From Orlajensenia leifsoniae (GTDB lineage Bacteria; Actinomycetota; Actinomycetes; Actinomycetales; Microbacteriaceae), in contig NZ_SPQZ01000005.1 in assembly GCF_004570845.1 (NCBI RefSeq), positions 62,001-126,000 on the forward strand: 64,000 nucleotides of DNA, read 5' to 3'. The position numbers and the translations under genes are program-made. Position 1 is the first letter of the stretch. Each line of letters opens with the position of its first letter. The notes beneath the pieces were generated by a model that was given only the letters and a program-made list of their open reading frames with translations, had not been told where the DNA came from and made no database searches. Of this stretch, positions 34,830 through 47,079 are shown piece by piece.

Positions 34830-35387
34830 TCAGCCGTGGATGAACGCCACTGCAGCGTCGACGTTCGAGCCCAGCGACTGGACGCTGTCGACGGTCACGC
34901 GCGGCATGGCGGCGCTGTGCCCGGTCCAGGACTCGTAGCCCTCGACGCTCTGCTCGACGGCGCGCCAGGTGAGCTCTTCGACGTGCGGGAGGTTGCGCAC
35001 CCGCTTGGCGAGACGCTCCCTGTGCAGCTCCTCGTCGGAGCACACGACCTCGATGACCCGCAGTACGGCCTCGGTGCGGGCGGCGAGGTCGCGCCACTGC
35101 ATCCGTGCCGGCTCGACGGCGTTGACGGCATCGATGATGACGCTGCGACCGGCGACGAGCACGGACTCGGCGATGGCCTCGGCGACGAGGTAGGCGGCGA
35201 GGCCGGTCGGCTGGTCGGCGTCGATGCCCGCGGAGAGGATGGCCGACTCGATCGGATCGACCGAGACCACCGTCGCGCCGATGCGGGCTCCGATGATCTC
35301 GGCGATGGTGGACTTGCCCGAACCCGGAAGCCCTGCCATCACGACGAGCTGCGCGACACTGAGGTCGCCGAACTGGCGGTCTGACAC
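34830..35387 (-). CDS. Small P-loop kinase-like ATPase
   Basis: This 185-residue protein has Walker A GLPGSGKST (about 19-27) and the fold of Zeta-toxin/AAA_33 type kinases (VSVDPIESAILSAG, VIIDAVNAVEPARMQWRDLA). Relatives phosphorylate small molecules or nucleotides. It lies between atpC and yaaA on the same strand. The substrate is unknown, and no antitoxin gene is next to it. Confidence 0.82.
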   Translation of the reverse strand: MSDRQFGDLSVAQLVVMAGLPGSGKSTIAEIIGARIGATVVSVDPIESAILSAGIDADQPTGLAAYLVAEAIAESVLVAGRSVIIDAVNAVEPARMQWRDLAARTEAVLRVIEVVCSDEELHRERLAKRVRNLPHVEELTWRAVEQSVEGYESWTGHSAAMPRVTVDSVQSLGSNVDAAVAFIHG

Positions 35388-35413
35388 CGTCTCTCCCCCT
35401 GGAGCTCTACGAC

Positions 35414-35674
35414 CTAGACGAGCGCAGCGCGCCGGGCGACGACCTGAACGGCGTTGCCCTCGACCGAGAGGAATCCGTCAGAGGCGTCGGCGACGAGCTT
35501 CTCGCCACCGACCAGCGTCAGGCGCACCTCGCCGTGAGCGAGGATCGCGAGCAGCGGCTCGTGACCCGGGAGGATGCCGATCTCGCCCTCGACGGTCTTC
35601 GCGACCACCATGCTCGCCTCGCCGGACCAGACTTCCTGGTCCGCCGAGACGAGACTGACGTTGAGGACAGCCAT
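35414..35674 (-). CDS. atpC: ATP synthase epsilon subunit, short form
   Basis: This 86-residue subunit contains only the N-terminal beta-sandwich (LNVSLVSADQEVWSGEA, then GILPGHEPLLAILAHGEVRL). The C-terminal two-helix hairpin that inhibits ATPase activity in most bacteria is missing; the usual length is 120-140. The ATG at 35674 directly follows the atpD stop. It is the last gene of the atp operon. Confidence 0.95.
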   Translation of the reverse strand: MAVLNVSLVSADQEVWSGEASMVVAKTVEGEIGILPGHEPLLAILAHGEVRLTLVGGEKLVADASDGFLSVEGNAVQVVARRAALV

Positions 35675-35676
35675 GG

Positions 35677-38081
<2,405 letters not shown>

Positions 38082-38131
38082 GTCTCTCCTGGTTTCTAGG
38101 GTTCGTCAGTCGGTCGGATGGAGGGTCAGCG

Positions 38132-39769
38132 TTACCGCTTGACCTTCACGATCTTCTCCTGGTTGACGTCTTCCTCGGCGGCGGCCTCGAACTTCTCGCT
38201 CCCGACCGAGGCGAGGGGCTTGCCCTCACCGGTCTGGAACTCGAGCTTGAAGGCGTCGACGGCGGACTCGAGGGCTGCGGTGGTGTCATCCGAGAGCACG
38301 TTGGTGTCGCGGAGCGTCGAGAGCACCTCGGTGTTGCGACCGAGGTAGTCGAGCAGCTCGCGCTCGAAACGCAGGATGTCCTCGACGGGGACCTCGTCGA
38401 GCTTGCCGTTGGTTCCGGCCCAGATCGACACGACCTGGTCCTCGACGGGGTACGGCGAGTACTGCGGCTGCTTGAGGAGCTCGGTGAGGCGGGCGCCACG
38501 GGCGAGCTGACGGCGGCTGGTCGCGTCGAGGTCGGATGCGAACATCGCGAATGCCTCGAGCGAGCGGTACTGCGCGAGCTCGAGCTTGAGCGTTCCGGAG
38601 ACCTTCTTGATGGACTTGACCTGGGCGTCACCACCGACGCGCGACACCGAGATGCCGACGTCGACAGCGGGGCGCTGGTTGGCGTTGAAGAGGTCGGACT
38701 GCAGGAAGATCTGGCCGTCGGTGATCGAGATCACGTTGGTCGGGATGTAGGCCGAGACGTCGTTTGCCTTGGTCTCGATGATCGGCAGGCCGGTCATCGA
38801 GCCGGCACCCAGCTCGTCGGAGAGCTTGGCGCAACGCTCGAGCAGACGCGAGTGCAGGTAGAAGACGTCACCCGGGTAGGCCTCGCGTCCCGGCGGACGA
38901 CGCAGGAGAAGGGAGACGGCGCGGTAGGCCTCGGCCTGCTTCGACAGGTCGTCGAAGATGATGAGGACGTGCTTGCCGCCGTACATCCAGTGCTGGCCGA
39001 TGGCCGAACCGGTGTAGGGGGCGAGGTACTTGAAGCCGGCGGGGTCGGATGCCGGAGCGGCCACGATCGTGGTGTACTCCATGGCTCCGGCGTCTTCGAG
39101 GGCGCCCTTCACCGAGGCGATGGTCGAGCCCTTCTGGCCGATGGCGACGTAGATGCAGCGAACCTGCTTGTTGACGTCGCCCGACTCCCAGTTGGCCTTC
39201 TGGTTGATGATCGTGTCGATCGCGATGGCCGTCTTACCGGTCTGGCGGTCGCCGATGATGAGCTGGCGCTGGCCACGGCCGACGGGGATCATGGCGTCGA
39301 TCGCCTTGATGCCGGTCTGCAGCGGCTCGTGCACGCTCTTGCGCTGCATGACGCCGGGCGCCTGCAGCTCGAGTGCGCGACGGCCCTCGGCCTCGATGTC
39401 GCCGAGGCCGTCGATCGGGTTGCCGAGGGGGTCGACGACGCGACCCAGGAAGTTGTCACCGACGGGGGCGGAGAGGACCTCACCCGTGCGGGTGACCTCC
39501 ATGCCCTCCTCGATGCCGGAGAACTCGCCGAGCACGACGACGCCGATCTCGTCTTCGTCGAGGTTGAGCGCGAGGCCCAGCGTGCCGTCCGCGAAGCGGA
39601 TGAGCTCGTTGGCCATGACGCTCGGGAGGCCCTCGACGTGCGCGATGCCGTCTGCGGCATCCGTCACGTGGCCGACCTCGGTCGCTGCAGCAGCGCCGGG
39701 CTCGTAGGCCTTGACGAAGTCCTTGAGCGCGTCACGGATCTCATCGGGGCTGATGGTGAGTTCTGCCAT
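38132..39769 (-). CDS. atpA: ATP synthase alpha subunit
   Basis: This 545-residue regulatory subunit of F1 has the P-loop [13 protein letters not shown] and the conserved [20 protein letters not shown]. The C-terminal tail is somewhat extended and charged ([18 protein letters not shown]). It lies 50 nt upstream of atpG. Confidence 0.99.
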   Translation of the reverse strand: MAELTISPDEIRDALKDFVKAYEPGAAAATEVGHVTDAADGIAHVEGLPSVMANELIRFADGTLGLALNLDEDEIGVVVLGEFSGIEEGMEVTRTGEVLSAPVGDNFLGRVVDPLGNPIDGLGDIEAEGRRALELQAPGVMQRKSVHEPLQTGIKAIDAMIPVGRGQRQLIIGDRQTGKTAIAIDTIINQKANWESGDVNKQVRCIYVAIGQKGSTIASVKGALEDAGAMEYTTIVAAPASDPAGFKYLAPYTGSAIGQHWMYGGKHVLIIFDDLSKQAEAYRAVSLLLRRPPGREAYPGDVFYLHSRLLERCAKLSDELGAGSMTGLPIIETKANDVSAYIPTNVISITDGQIFLQSDLFNANQRPAVDVGISVSRVGGDAQVKSIKKVSGTLKLELAQYRSLEAFAMFASDLDATSRRQLARGARLTELLKQPQYSPYPVEDQVVSIWAGTNGKLDEVPVEDILRFERELLDYLGRNTEVLSTLRDTNVLSDDTTAALESAVDAFKLEFQTGEGKPLASVGSEKFEAAAEEDVNQEKIVKVKR

Positions 39770-39867
39770 GATCTTCCCTTTTCTGCACGAGGCGTACAGG
39801 TTCTTGACTGTTCGACGTTCTGAGGAGAGAGCGTCGTTGTTCTGTTGTTCTTCGACCGGCCCGAGGG

Positions 39868-40665
39868 CTAGCCGGCAAGCTGGAGTCGCACGTCGTCGAG
39901 ACGCTTCGCGACGCTGCCGTCGATGATGTCGTCGCCGACCTGCACGCGCAGGCCTCCGATGACGCTCGGGTCGACGACCTGGTTGATGCGCAGGTCCCGG
40001 CCGTACTTCGCCGACAGGCCGGCGGCGAGCCGCTCGACCTGAGCGTCGCTGATGACCGTGGCCGAGGTGACCGTGGCCACCGCGTAGCCGGATTCGGCTG
40101 CGACGACGGATGCCGCGTAGCGAACGAGTTCGCCGATGCGACGGCCGCGAGGCTGCTGCACGAGGTGGGAGAGGATCACGACGGCCTGCGTCGACGCCTT
40201 GCCCGCGAGCAGGGTGTCGACCAGGGACGCCTTGGCCTCGTTGGAGCCGAGCTTCGAGCTGAGAGCCAGCTCGAGTTCGGCGTTGGAGGAGACGGTACGG
40301 CCGAACGCGAACAGCTCGGCGTCGACGTCGGTTCCCGCAGGGCTCGATGCGGCGACGACGCGGAGCCCGAGGTCTTCGATGCCCTCGAGCACGTCGTCGG
40401 CGTCCGACCAGCGCGCAGCGGCGACCTCGCCCAGGAGGGCGAGGGCGGCCGGCGTCACGGTCGATGAGAACACGCTCGAGACGAGCGCCTTCTTCGCCTC
40501 GGGCTCCGCTCCGTTGTCGGAGAGAGCCGTGAGCAGCTGCGGTGATGAGCCGATGACGCGGGCGGCCGCGAGCAGCGCCTCACCCGTCGCCAGGTCGGCT
40601 GTTCCGCCCTGAGCGGTCAGGGCAGCCCTCGCCGAGACGAGGGCCTCTCTGGTCGCTGATCCCAT
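39868..40665 (-). CDS. atpH: ATP synthase delta subunit
   Basis: This 265-residue peripheral-stalk subunit has the family C-terminus ([20 protein letters not shown] and [20 protein letters not shown]). It is longer than the roughly 180-residue E. coli protein because of an N-terminal helical extension, which is common in actinobacteria. It begins 4 nt after the atpF stop. It is not fused to a b-type subunit as in mycobacteria. Confidence 0.95.
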   Translation of the reverse strand: MGSATREALVSARAALTAQGGTADLATGEALLAAARVIGSSPQLLTALSDNGAEPEAKKALVSSVFSSTVTPAALALLGEVAAARWSDADDVLEGIEDLGLRVVAASSPAGTDVDAELFAFGRTVSSNAELELALSSKLGSNEAKASLVDTLLAGKASTQAVVILSHLVQQPRGRRIGELVRYAASVVAAESGYAVATVTSATVISDAQVERLAAGLSAKYGRDLRINQVVDPSVIGGLRVQVGDDIIDGSVAKRLDDVRLQLAG

Positions 40666-40669
40666 GGGA

Positions 40670-41230
40670 CTACTTCTTTCCTGCCGAGGCGGACTCGCTG
40701 GACTCGAGGTCCGCGAGGAAGCGGTCGACGACGGCGCTGGCCTTGGTGTCGTCGGCCAGGCTCTCGCCGATGACGCCGGAGGCCAGGTCGATCGCGAGCG
40801 TTCCGACCTCGGTACGCAGCGACACGACGGCGGCCTGACGCTCGGCCTCGATCTGCGCCTGGGCAGTCGTGGTGATGCGCGTGGCCTCGACCGTGGCCGA
40901 GTCCTTCGCCTCTGCGACGATCTTCTTGCCGTCCTCGCGAGCGGACTCGCGGATCTTGCCGGCCTCGGCGCGGGCGTCGGCGAGCTGGGCCGTGTACTGC
41001 TCGAGAGCAGCCTCGGCCTGGCGCTGCGCCTCGTCGGCCTTGGCGATGTTCCCCTCGATGGCCTCGGCACGCTCGTCGAGAATCTTCTTGACGGTGGGGA
41101 GGATCTTCACCCAGAAGAACACCAGGATGATCGCGAAGCAGACAGCCGACCACACGATGTCGTACAGCTCGGGGATGAACGGGTTGACCGTTTCGCCTTC
41201 TTCAGCAGCGCGCAGGAGCAGCGAGTGCAT
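40670..41230 (-). CDS. atpF: ATP synthase b subunit
   Basis: This 186-residue stator subunit has one N-terminal membrane helix (about 22-45) and a long charged coiled coil rich in Ala/Glu/Gln. It links the a subunit to delta and F1. It has a normal place in the operon, between atpE and atpH. Confidence 0.96.
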   Translation of the reverse strand: MHSLLLRAAEEGETVNPFIPELYDIVWSAVCFAIILVFFWVKILPTVKKILDERAEAIEGNIAKADEAQRQAEAALEQYTAQLADARAEAGKIRESAREDGKKIVAEAKDSATVEATRITTTAQAQIEAERQAAVVSLRTEVGTLAIDLASGVIGESLADDTKASAVVDRFLADLESSESASAGKK

Positions 41231-41256
41231 TCCTGACTCCGTTTCGATTAAGGGGA

Positions 41257-42343
<1,087 letters not shown>

Positions 42344-42477
42344 AGCGGTAACTAGCAGCGCTATCTCCTGTTTCGGGGCGTGGAGCTCGGCTCTCGCGAC
42401 GACGAATGATGGGGGTGATCCCGAACGACTCCGGTGCCATGCAGGCGAAAGGAGTGGGAGAAGCGGAACCGTTCTCT

Positions 42478-42483
42478 ACTCTA
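42478..42483 (-). promoter_or_regulatory. Candidate -10 element upstream of atpB
   Basis: TAGAGT on the minus strand lies in the 189-nt gap between the AtpI-like gene and atpB. The -35 is weak. It suggests the main atp operon can be transcribed without the AtpI-like gene. Confidence 0.3.
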
Positions 42484-42532
42484 GCAATACTTCGGCGATC
42501 CCTCGAACCGCTCGGCCCTATGGGACCGCCAA

Positions 42533-42997
42533 TCAGCGCCGGAGTTCGGCTTCTCCGACGTATGGGATGCGACCGCGCACGAAGACGACGACGTCGACGA
42601 TCAGCGACCCGAGCACTCCGGCGATGAGGCAGAACGCGAGGGTGACCGGCTCCAGCCACGGCTGCGTGCGGAGCGAGTAGACCAGCACCAGGAAGGTGAC
42701 GAACTTCACCATCCATCCGCCCATCACGATGCCGAAGTACAGACCGATGAGGTCGGGCGCGGAGGCGTAGCGGTTCGCGACCAGGATCGTGACGATCGTG
42801 ATGCCCATCAGCAGGAGCGCCAGGACGCCTCCGAGGATCGCGCTCCACACTCCGATCGGACCGAAGATCAGGCCGGATATGAAGGCCCCGACCACCGCCA
42901 CCGTGGCCGCGACGGCCACTCCCCAGACCAGCGCACGGCGGAGCACGGAATTCGGCGTCGGCGAGACGAAAGCGGGCGCGGGCGTTGAATCACTCAT
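42533..42997 (-). CDS. AtpI-like small membrane protein
   Basis: This 154-residue protein has four membrane helices (about 22-45, 48-70, 88-108 and 113-140). It has no strong sequence signature, but its size, topology and place directly upstream of atpB match AtpI-type proteins, which help c-ring assembly or ion supply. The assignment rests on context. Confidence 0.75.
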   Translation of the reverse strand: MSDSTPAPAFVSPTPNSVLRRALVWGVAVAATVAVVGAFISGLIFGPIGVWSAILGGVLALLLMGITIVTILVANRYASAPDLIGLYFGIVMGGWMVKFVTFLVLVYSLRTQPWLEPVTLAFCLIAGVLGSLIVDVVVFVRGRIPYVGEAELRR

Positions 42998-43050
42998 GGC
43001 ATCCTCGGGGGAATCGGGGGTCGGTCCAGTGTACCGGCGGGTTCCTGGGC

Positions 43051-43067
43051 GTCCCTCGGCGAGGGAC
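43051..43067. repeat. Perfect hairpin between the AtpI-like and WecA-like genes
   Basis: GTCCCTCG-G-CGAGGGAC, an 8-bp perfect inverted repeat, lies about 54-70 nt upstream of the AtpI-like start. It may be an attenuator, a terminator after the WecA-like gene or a protein site. A TACACT -10 candidate on the minus strand is at 43028-43033. Confidence 0.45.
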
Positions 43068-43081
43068 CCGGGGTCGGCGCC

Positions 43082-44350
43082 TCAGGAGGAGGCTGTCGGG
43101 GTGCGGAGGGATGCTCCGTCGAGCTCGGCGGGAGTGATCGCATCCGCAGCTTCGTCGAGCGGATCCTGAGGCGCGAGCTCCTCGGCCTCGGGGGTGTCGG
43201 CCTCGGCCGACTGGCTGGCGGCCTCGATGGCCTTGCGGCGGCTGAGCGGGGCCAGCGTGAACAGCGTGCAGGCGAAGAAGCCGATGATGAGGAACATCGT
43301 CGCCCAGAGGGTCGAGAGCCCGAAGAAGGTCGGGAGCACGAAGTACAGCAGGCAGCTGATCGACGCGACAGCGGTCCAGCTGTAGAAGATCAGCACGGCG
43401 TGCAGGTGCGAGTGCCCCATGTCGAGCAGGCGGTGATGCAGGTGCTTGCGGTCGGCGCTGAACGGCGACTTCCCGGCCCTGAGCCTGCGGATGACGGCGA
43501 GCCCGAAGTCGAGCAGCGGGATGATCAGCACGGCGAACGGCAGGATGATCGGGATGAACGCCGGCAGGAGCTGGGCGCTGCCGAGCTGGGCCGGATCGAT
43601 CTGCCCCGTGACGGCGACAGCCGAGGTCGCCATGAGGAGTCCGACCAGGAGGGCGCCGGCATCGCCCATGAAGAGCTTGGCCGGATGCCAGTTCAACGGC
43701 AGGAATCCGGCGCAGACGCCCACGACCAGCACGGCGATGAGTGAGGCGAGGTTGAAGTAGTTGAGCGGCGACGTCTGCTGCACGAGCAGGTAGGAGTAGA
43801 GGAAGAAGACGCCGTTGGCGATGAGGGCGACGCCCGCGACGAGGCCGTCGAGCCCGTCGATGAAGTTGATGGCGTTCATGACCAGCACGATGGCGAAGAT
43901 CGTGATGATGACGCTCATCCAGCTGGAGCCGACGGTGATTCCGCCCCCGATCGGCAGCGAGTAGATCTGCACGCCCTTCCAGGCGACGAGGCCCGCGGCG
44001 ATGAACTGCCCGGCGAGCTTGGTCATCCAGTCGAGGTCCCAGATGTCGTCGGCGACGCCGATGAGCACGATGAGCAGGGCTGCACCCAGGATCGCGAGGA
44101 TCTGCTCGGGGTTGGCGAACACGATGCGCAGCGTCGGGAACCGGGCCGAGACCAGCCAGGCCGCACCGAATGCAGCGACGATGCCGATGAACATCGCAAC
44201 ACCGCCGAGCCTGGGGGTTGGCCTGGTGTGCACGTCGCGTTCACGGATCTTCGGGTACAGCCGGTACTTGTGGCTCAGCCTGTAGACCACGATCGAGAGG
44301 GCGAACGTGACGATGGCCGCCACGAGCGCCAGCACGATGAACAGGGTCAC
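43082..44350 (-). CDS. WecA/TagO-like undecaprenyl-phosphate sugar-1-phosphate transferase
   Basis: This 422-residue polytopic membrane enzyme of the MraY/WecA family has about 11 helices. The family motifs are seen: HTRPTPRLGGVAMF, the Asp pair in VADDIWDLDW, NAINFIDGLDGLV, the magnesium site KLFMGDAGALLVG, and the cytoplasmic HLHHRLL. It should transfer a sugar-1-phosphate (often GlcNAc-1-P) to undecaprenyl phosphate, starting wall polysaccharide or teichoic acid synthesis. It lies 3 nt after the tsaC gene, matching the usual actinobacterial order. Confidence 0.92.
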   Translation of the reverse strand: MTLFIVLALVAAIVTFALSIVVYRLSHKYRLYPKIRERDVHTRPTPRLGGVAMFIGIVAAFGAAWLVSARFPTLRIVFANPEQILAILGAALLIVLIGVADDIWDLDWMTKLAGQFIAAGLVAWKGVQIYSLPIGGGITVGSSWMSVIITIFAIVLVMNAINFIDGLDGLVAGVALIANGVFFLYSYLLVQQTSPLNYFNLASLIAVLVVGVCAGFLPLNWHPAKLFMGDAGALLVGLLMATSAVAVTGQIDPAQLGSAQLLPAFIPIILPFAVLIIPLLDFGLAVIRRLRAGKSPFSADRKHLHHRLLDMGHSHLHAVLIFYSWTAVASISCLLYFVLPTFFGLSTLWATMFLIIGFFACTLFTLAPLSRRKAIEAASQSAEADTPEAEELAPQDPLDEAADAITPAELDGASLRTPTASS

Positions 44351-44353
44351 GGG

Positions 44354-45109
44354 CTACTCCGCCGGCTCGGCGGAAGCGGGAGCGGGCTCGGACCCGGATG
44401 CCGCGTCGGGGGCGGTGGCCGCCTCGGCCAGGGCGTCCCCGACGATCGACTGCACGGCCATCCGCGAGATGACGCCCTCGCGCACGATGTGCAGCTTTCC
44501 GCCGCGCTGCAGTGCCGTCGCGTCGACGATGGTCGACCCGGCTGCCGCTGTCGCGATCCCCTCGGTGCCGTACGCGGTGCCTGCAGCGCCGCCGTCGAGG
44601 TACACGTCGATGGAGTCGCCGAGGGACGCGGAGGCCGTGGCAGCGTCGAGCGCCGAGGGCTCCCCCGTGCGGTTGGCCGATGACACCGCCAGCGGACCGG
44701 TCTCGCTCAGCAGTTCGAGCGCGATGGTGTTGGCCGGCATCCGGAGCGCGACGGTGCCCCTCGTCTCTCCGAGGTCCCAGTTCAGTGAGGGCTGGGCGGT
44801 GAGGATGACGGTGAGTCCGCCGGGCCAGAACGCCTCGACCAGCGCGCGCACCTCCTCGGGGACATCGGCGGCGAGGGCATCGAGCGTGGGGATGCCGGGG
44901 ATCAGCACGGGCGGAGGCGAGGTGCGGTCGCGCCCCTTCGCATCGAGGAGTTTCTGCACGGCCTTCGGATCGAAGGCGTCTGCCGCGATGCCGTAGACGG
45001 TGTCGGTGGGGATGACGACGAGACCGCCGCGACCGATGGCAGCGCGCGCGAGGCGCATACCGGTGAGCAGTTCTGAGTCGACAGAGCAGTCGAAGAAACG
45101 TTCAGGCAT
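44354..45109 (-). CDS. tsaC: L-threonylcarbamoyladenylate synthase
   Basis: This 251-residue member of the YrdC/Sua5 family makes threonylcarbamoyl-AMP from threonine, bicarbonate and ATP for the t6A37 modification of ANN-decoding tRNAs. The motifs are VIPTDTVYGIAADA (substrate pocket), KGRDRTSPPPVLI and SSANRTGEPS. The C-terminal 35 residues are an Ala/Pro/Glu-rich tail, not the Sua5 domain. In many relatives prmC is directly upstream; here five other genes intervene. Confidence 0.95.
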   Translation of the reverse strand: MPERFFDCSVDSELLTGMRLARAAIGRGGLVVIPTDTVYGIAADAFDPKAVQKLLDAKGRDRTSPPPVLIPGIPTLDALAADVPEEVRALVEAFWPGGLTVILTAQPSLNWDLGETRGTVALRMPANTIALELLSETGPLAVSSANRTGEPSALDAATASASLGDSIDVYLDGGAAGTAYGTEGIATAAAGSTIVDATALQRGGKLHIVREGVISRMAVQSIVGDALAEAATAPDAASGSEPAPASAEPAE

Positions 45110-45171
45110 TTGGCACTGATTCTAGGACGTGCCGCTGACGGGTGCCGACCCGACGCTCCCCCGGCGAACTC

Positions 45172-45207
45172 ACGGCCGCGATCCGGGAGATCCCGGAGCG
45201 CGGCCGT
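45172..45207 (-). terminator. Strong terminator after the DrrAB-type exporter
   Basis: Outer stem ACGGCCGCG/CGCGGCCGT (9 bp) and inner stem TCCGGGA/TCCCGGA (7 bp) lie 16 nt past the permease stop. Confidence 0.75.
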
Positions 45208-45222
45208 GGGTTCATCGGCCGA

Positions 45223-46044
45223 TCAGTGCCGGCGCGCCCGTCGGGTGAACAGCCAGGTGCCCCACACGTACGATCCCGCGATGATGAGCGCGCACCATCC
45301 GAGAGCCCACCAGGGGTCGGTGCCTAGATCCGTGCCCATCAGCAGGCCACGGATGGTCTCGATGATGGGCGTGATCGGCTGGTTCTCGGCGATCCACTGC
45401 AGCCACTCCGGCATCGTGTCGGTCGGCACGAACGCGCTCGACAGGTACGGCAGGAACAGCAGCGCGAATCCGTAGCCGCTGGCCGCCTCGACGTTTCCCG
45501 CCGCCAGGCCGATCGCCGCGTACAGCCAGGTGATGGCGAGGATGAACAGCGCGATCACGCCGACCGCCGCGATCCACTCGAGCACGTTCGCCGTCGGACG
45601 GAACCCGAGGGCCAACGCGACGCCGATGACGACGGCCGTGGCGAGGAGGTTGCGGGCCAGGCTCGCGACGACATGACCCGTGAGCACGCTGATGGCGCGC
45701 AACGGCATGGCCCGGAACCTGTCGATGATGCCGTTGGTCATGTCGTTCGCCACGTCGACGGCCGTCGACGACGCCCCGAATCCCGCGCAGAGCAGGATGA
45801 TGCCCGGCACGACGTAGTTCACGTAGTTCCCGTCGGGCTCGATGGCGTTGCCGAACACGAAGGTGAACAGCAGCATCAGGATCGTCGGGAGGACTATCGC
45901 CATGATCAGCGCGTCGATGTTGCGCATGGTGTGGCGGAGGCTCCGCACGATCATGGTCGTGGTGGTGACGGATGCCGACGGTCGGCGCCCCGCCCGCGCG
46001 GGGACCTGCTGTCCCGTCGTCCTGGTGATGGTCGCGGTGCTCAT
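45223..46044 (-). CDS. DrrB-like ABC-2 permease
   Basis: This 273-residue permease has six membrane helices of the ABC-2 type, with the conserved FRAMPLRAISVLTGHVVA region between helices 2 and 3 and a C-terminal PWWALGW. It forms an exporter with the ATPase encoded upstream; the two genes overlap by 4 nt (ATGA). It is likely a drug or lipid exporter of the daunorubicin-resistance family. Confidence 0.92.
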   Translation of the reverse strand: MSTATITRTTGQQVPARAGRRPSASVTTTTMIVRSLRHTMRNIDALIMAIVLPTILMLLFTFVFGNAIEPDGNYVNYVVPGIILLCAGFGASSTAVDVANDMTNGIIDRFRAMPLRAISVLTGHVVASLARNLLATAVVIGVALALGFRPTANVLEWIAAVGVIALFILAITWLYAAIGLAAGNVEAASGYGFALLFLPYLSSAFVPTDTMPEWLQWIAENQPITPIIETIRGLLMGTDLGTDPWWALGWCALIIAGSYVWGTWLFTRRARRH

Positions 46045-46982
46045 GCCGCCACCTCCTCTCGGTTGTCGGTTCTGTCGGCGGTGCTCGTCGGGTCCTCGGC
46101 ATCCGTCGCCACCCGGTGCCCGGTGAGGGCGAGGAAGACGTCGTCCATGCTGGGCTTCCTCACGACGATCCGCAGGGTCGCCGACGCCGGATCGGCCGCG
46201 ATCACGGCGAGGGCGGCCTCGAGCCCTGCGACAGTTCCGTCGGTCGGGAGCTCCAGGAGCAGGGAGTCGTCGAGGTCGCGCAGTTCGACGACCTCTCCCC
46301 CGACGCGGGCCTTGAGCTCGGTCGGAGTGCCCTCGGCGACGATGGTGCCGCCGTCGAGCACGAGGATGCGGTCGGCCAGGGCGTCGGCCTCCTCGAGGTA
46401 CTGCGTGGTCAGCAGGATCGTCGTGCCGCGCTCGGCGAGTTCTGCGATCATCCGCCACAGCTCCTGCCGGCTCCGGGTGTCGAGTCCGGTCGTCGGTTCG
46501 TCGAGGAACACCACCGGTGGATCGGCGACCAGGCCGAGGGCCAGGTCGAGCCGTCGGCGCATGCCGCCCGAGTAGCTTCCGACGCGTCTGCGTGCGGCAT
46601 CCGTCAGGTCGAAGCGATCGAGCAGCTCGCTCGCGCGCTGCCTGGCTCCGGCCGAGGTGAATCCGGACAGCCGGGCGAGCATGCGCAGGTTCTCCTCTCC
46701 GGTCAGCACCTCGTCGACGGCCGCGTACTGGCCCGTCAGGCTGATGGCCTCGCGCACGGCTTCGGGATCCGTGGCCAGATCGGCTCCGGCCACGACGACG
46801 GTGCCCGAGTCGGCTCCGGTCAGGGTCGCCAGGACGTTGATGAGGGTGGTCTTGCCGGCGCCGTTCGGCCCGAGGAGGGCGACGATGCTGCCCGTCTCGA
46901 TGCTCAGGTCGACGCCGTCGAGGACGGTGGCGTCGCCGTAGCTCTTGCGCACGCCACGCACCTGGATGGCTGGTGCAGTCAT
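46041..46982 (-). CDS. DrrA-like ABC transporter ATPase
   Basis: This 313-residue ATPase has Walker A GPNGAGKTT (about 39-47), signature YSGGMRRRLDLALGL, Walker B VVFLDEPTTGLD and the switch His region replaced by Gln in LLTTQYLEEAD, as in DrrA. The C-terminal regulatory domain ends PSMDDVFLALTGH, typical of DrrA. It is divergent from the TetR gene, with a palindrome in between. Confidence 0.95.
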   Translation of the reverse strand: MTAPAIQVRGVRKSYGDATVLDGVDLSIETGSIVALLGPNGAGKTTLINVLATLTGADSGTVVVAGADLATDPEAVREAISLTGQYAAVDEVLTGEENLRMLARLSGFTSAGARQRASELLDRFDLTDAARRRVGSYSGGMRRRLDLALGLVADPPVVFLDEPTTGLDTRSRQELWRMIAELAERGTTILLTTQYLEEADALADRILVLDGGTIVAEGTPTELKARVGGEVVELRDLDDSLLLELPTDGTVAGLEAALAVIAADPASATLRIVVRKPSMDDVFLALTGHRVATDAEDPTSTADRTDNREEVAA

Positions 46983-47036
46983 AGTTCACAACCTTTCGGT
47001 GTAGCGGATAAACTCTGGTGTACGGCGTATGTTTGT

Positions 47037-47051
47037 GTGTATGCCATACAC
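47037..47051. promoter_or_regulatory. Operator palindrome between drrA-like and tetR genes
   Basis: GTGTATG-C-CATACAC is a perfect 7-bp inverted repeat in the 97-nt divergent region. Related half-sites occur nearby (GTGTACG at 47018 and ATACAC at 47065). It is the likely binding site of the TetR protein encoded at 47080. Confidence 0.65.
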
Positions 47052-47079
47052 GTCTGTTTAAGTGATACACAGTTCTAGG

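Noticed and set aside
34830-35387. Zeta-type toxin of a toxin-antitoxin pair
   Set aside because: The fold is similar, but no small antitoxin gene is adjacent and it lies in a housekeeping context, so only a P-loop kinase call is made.
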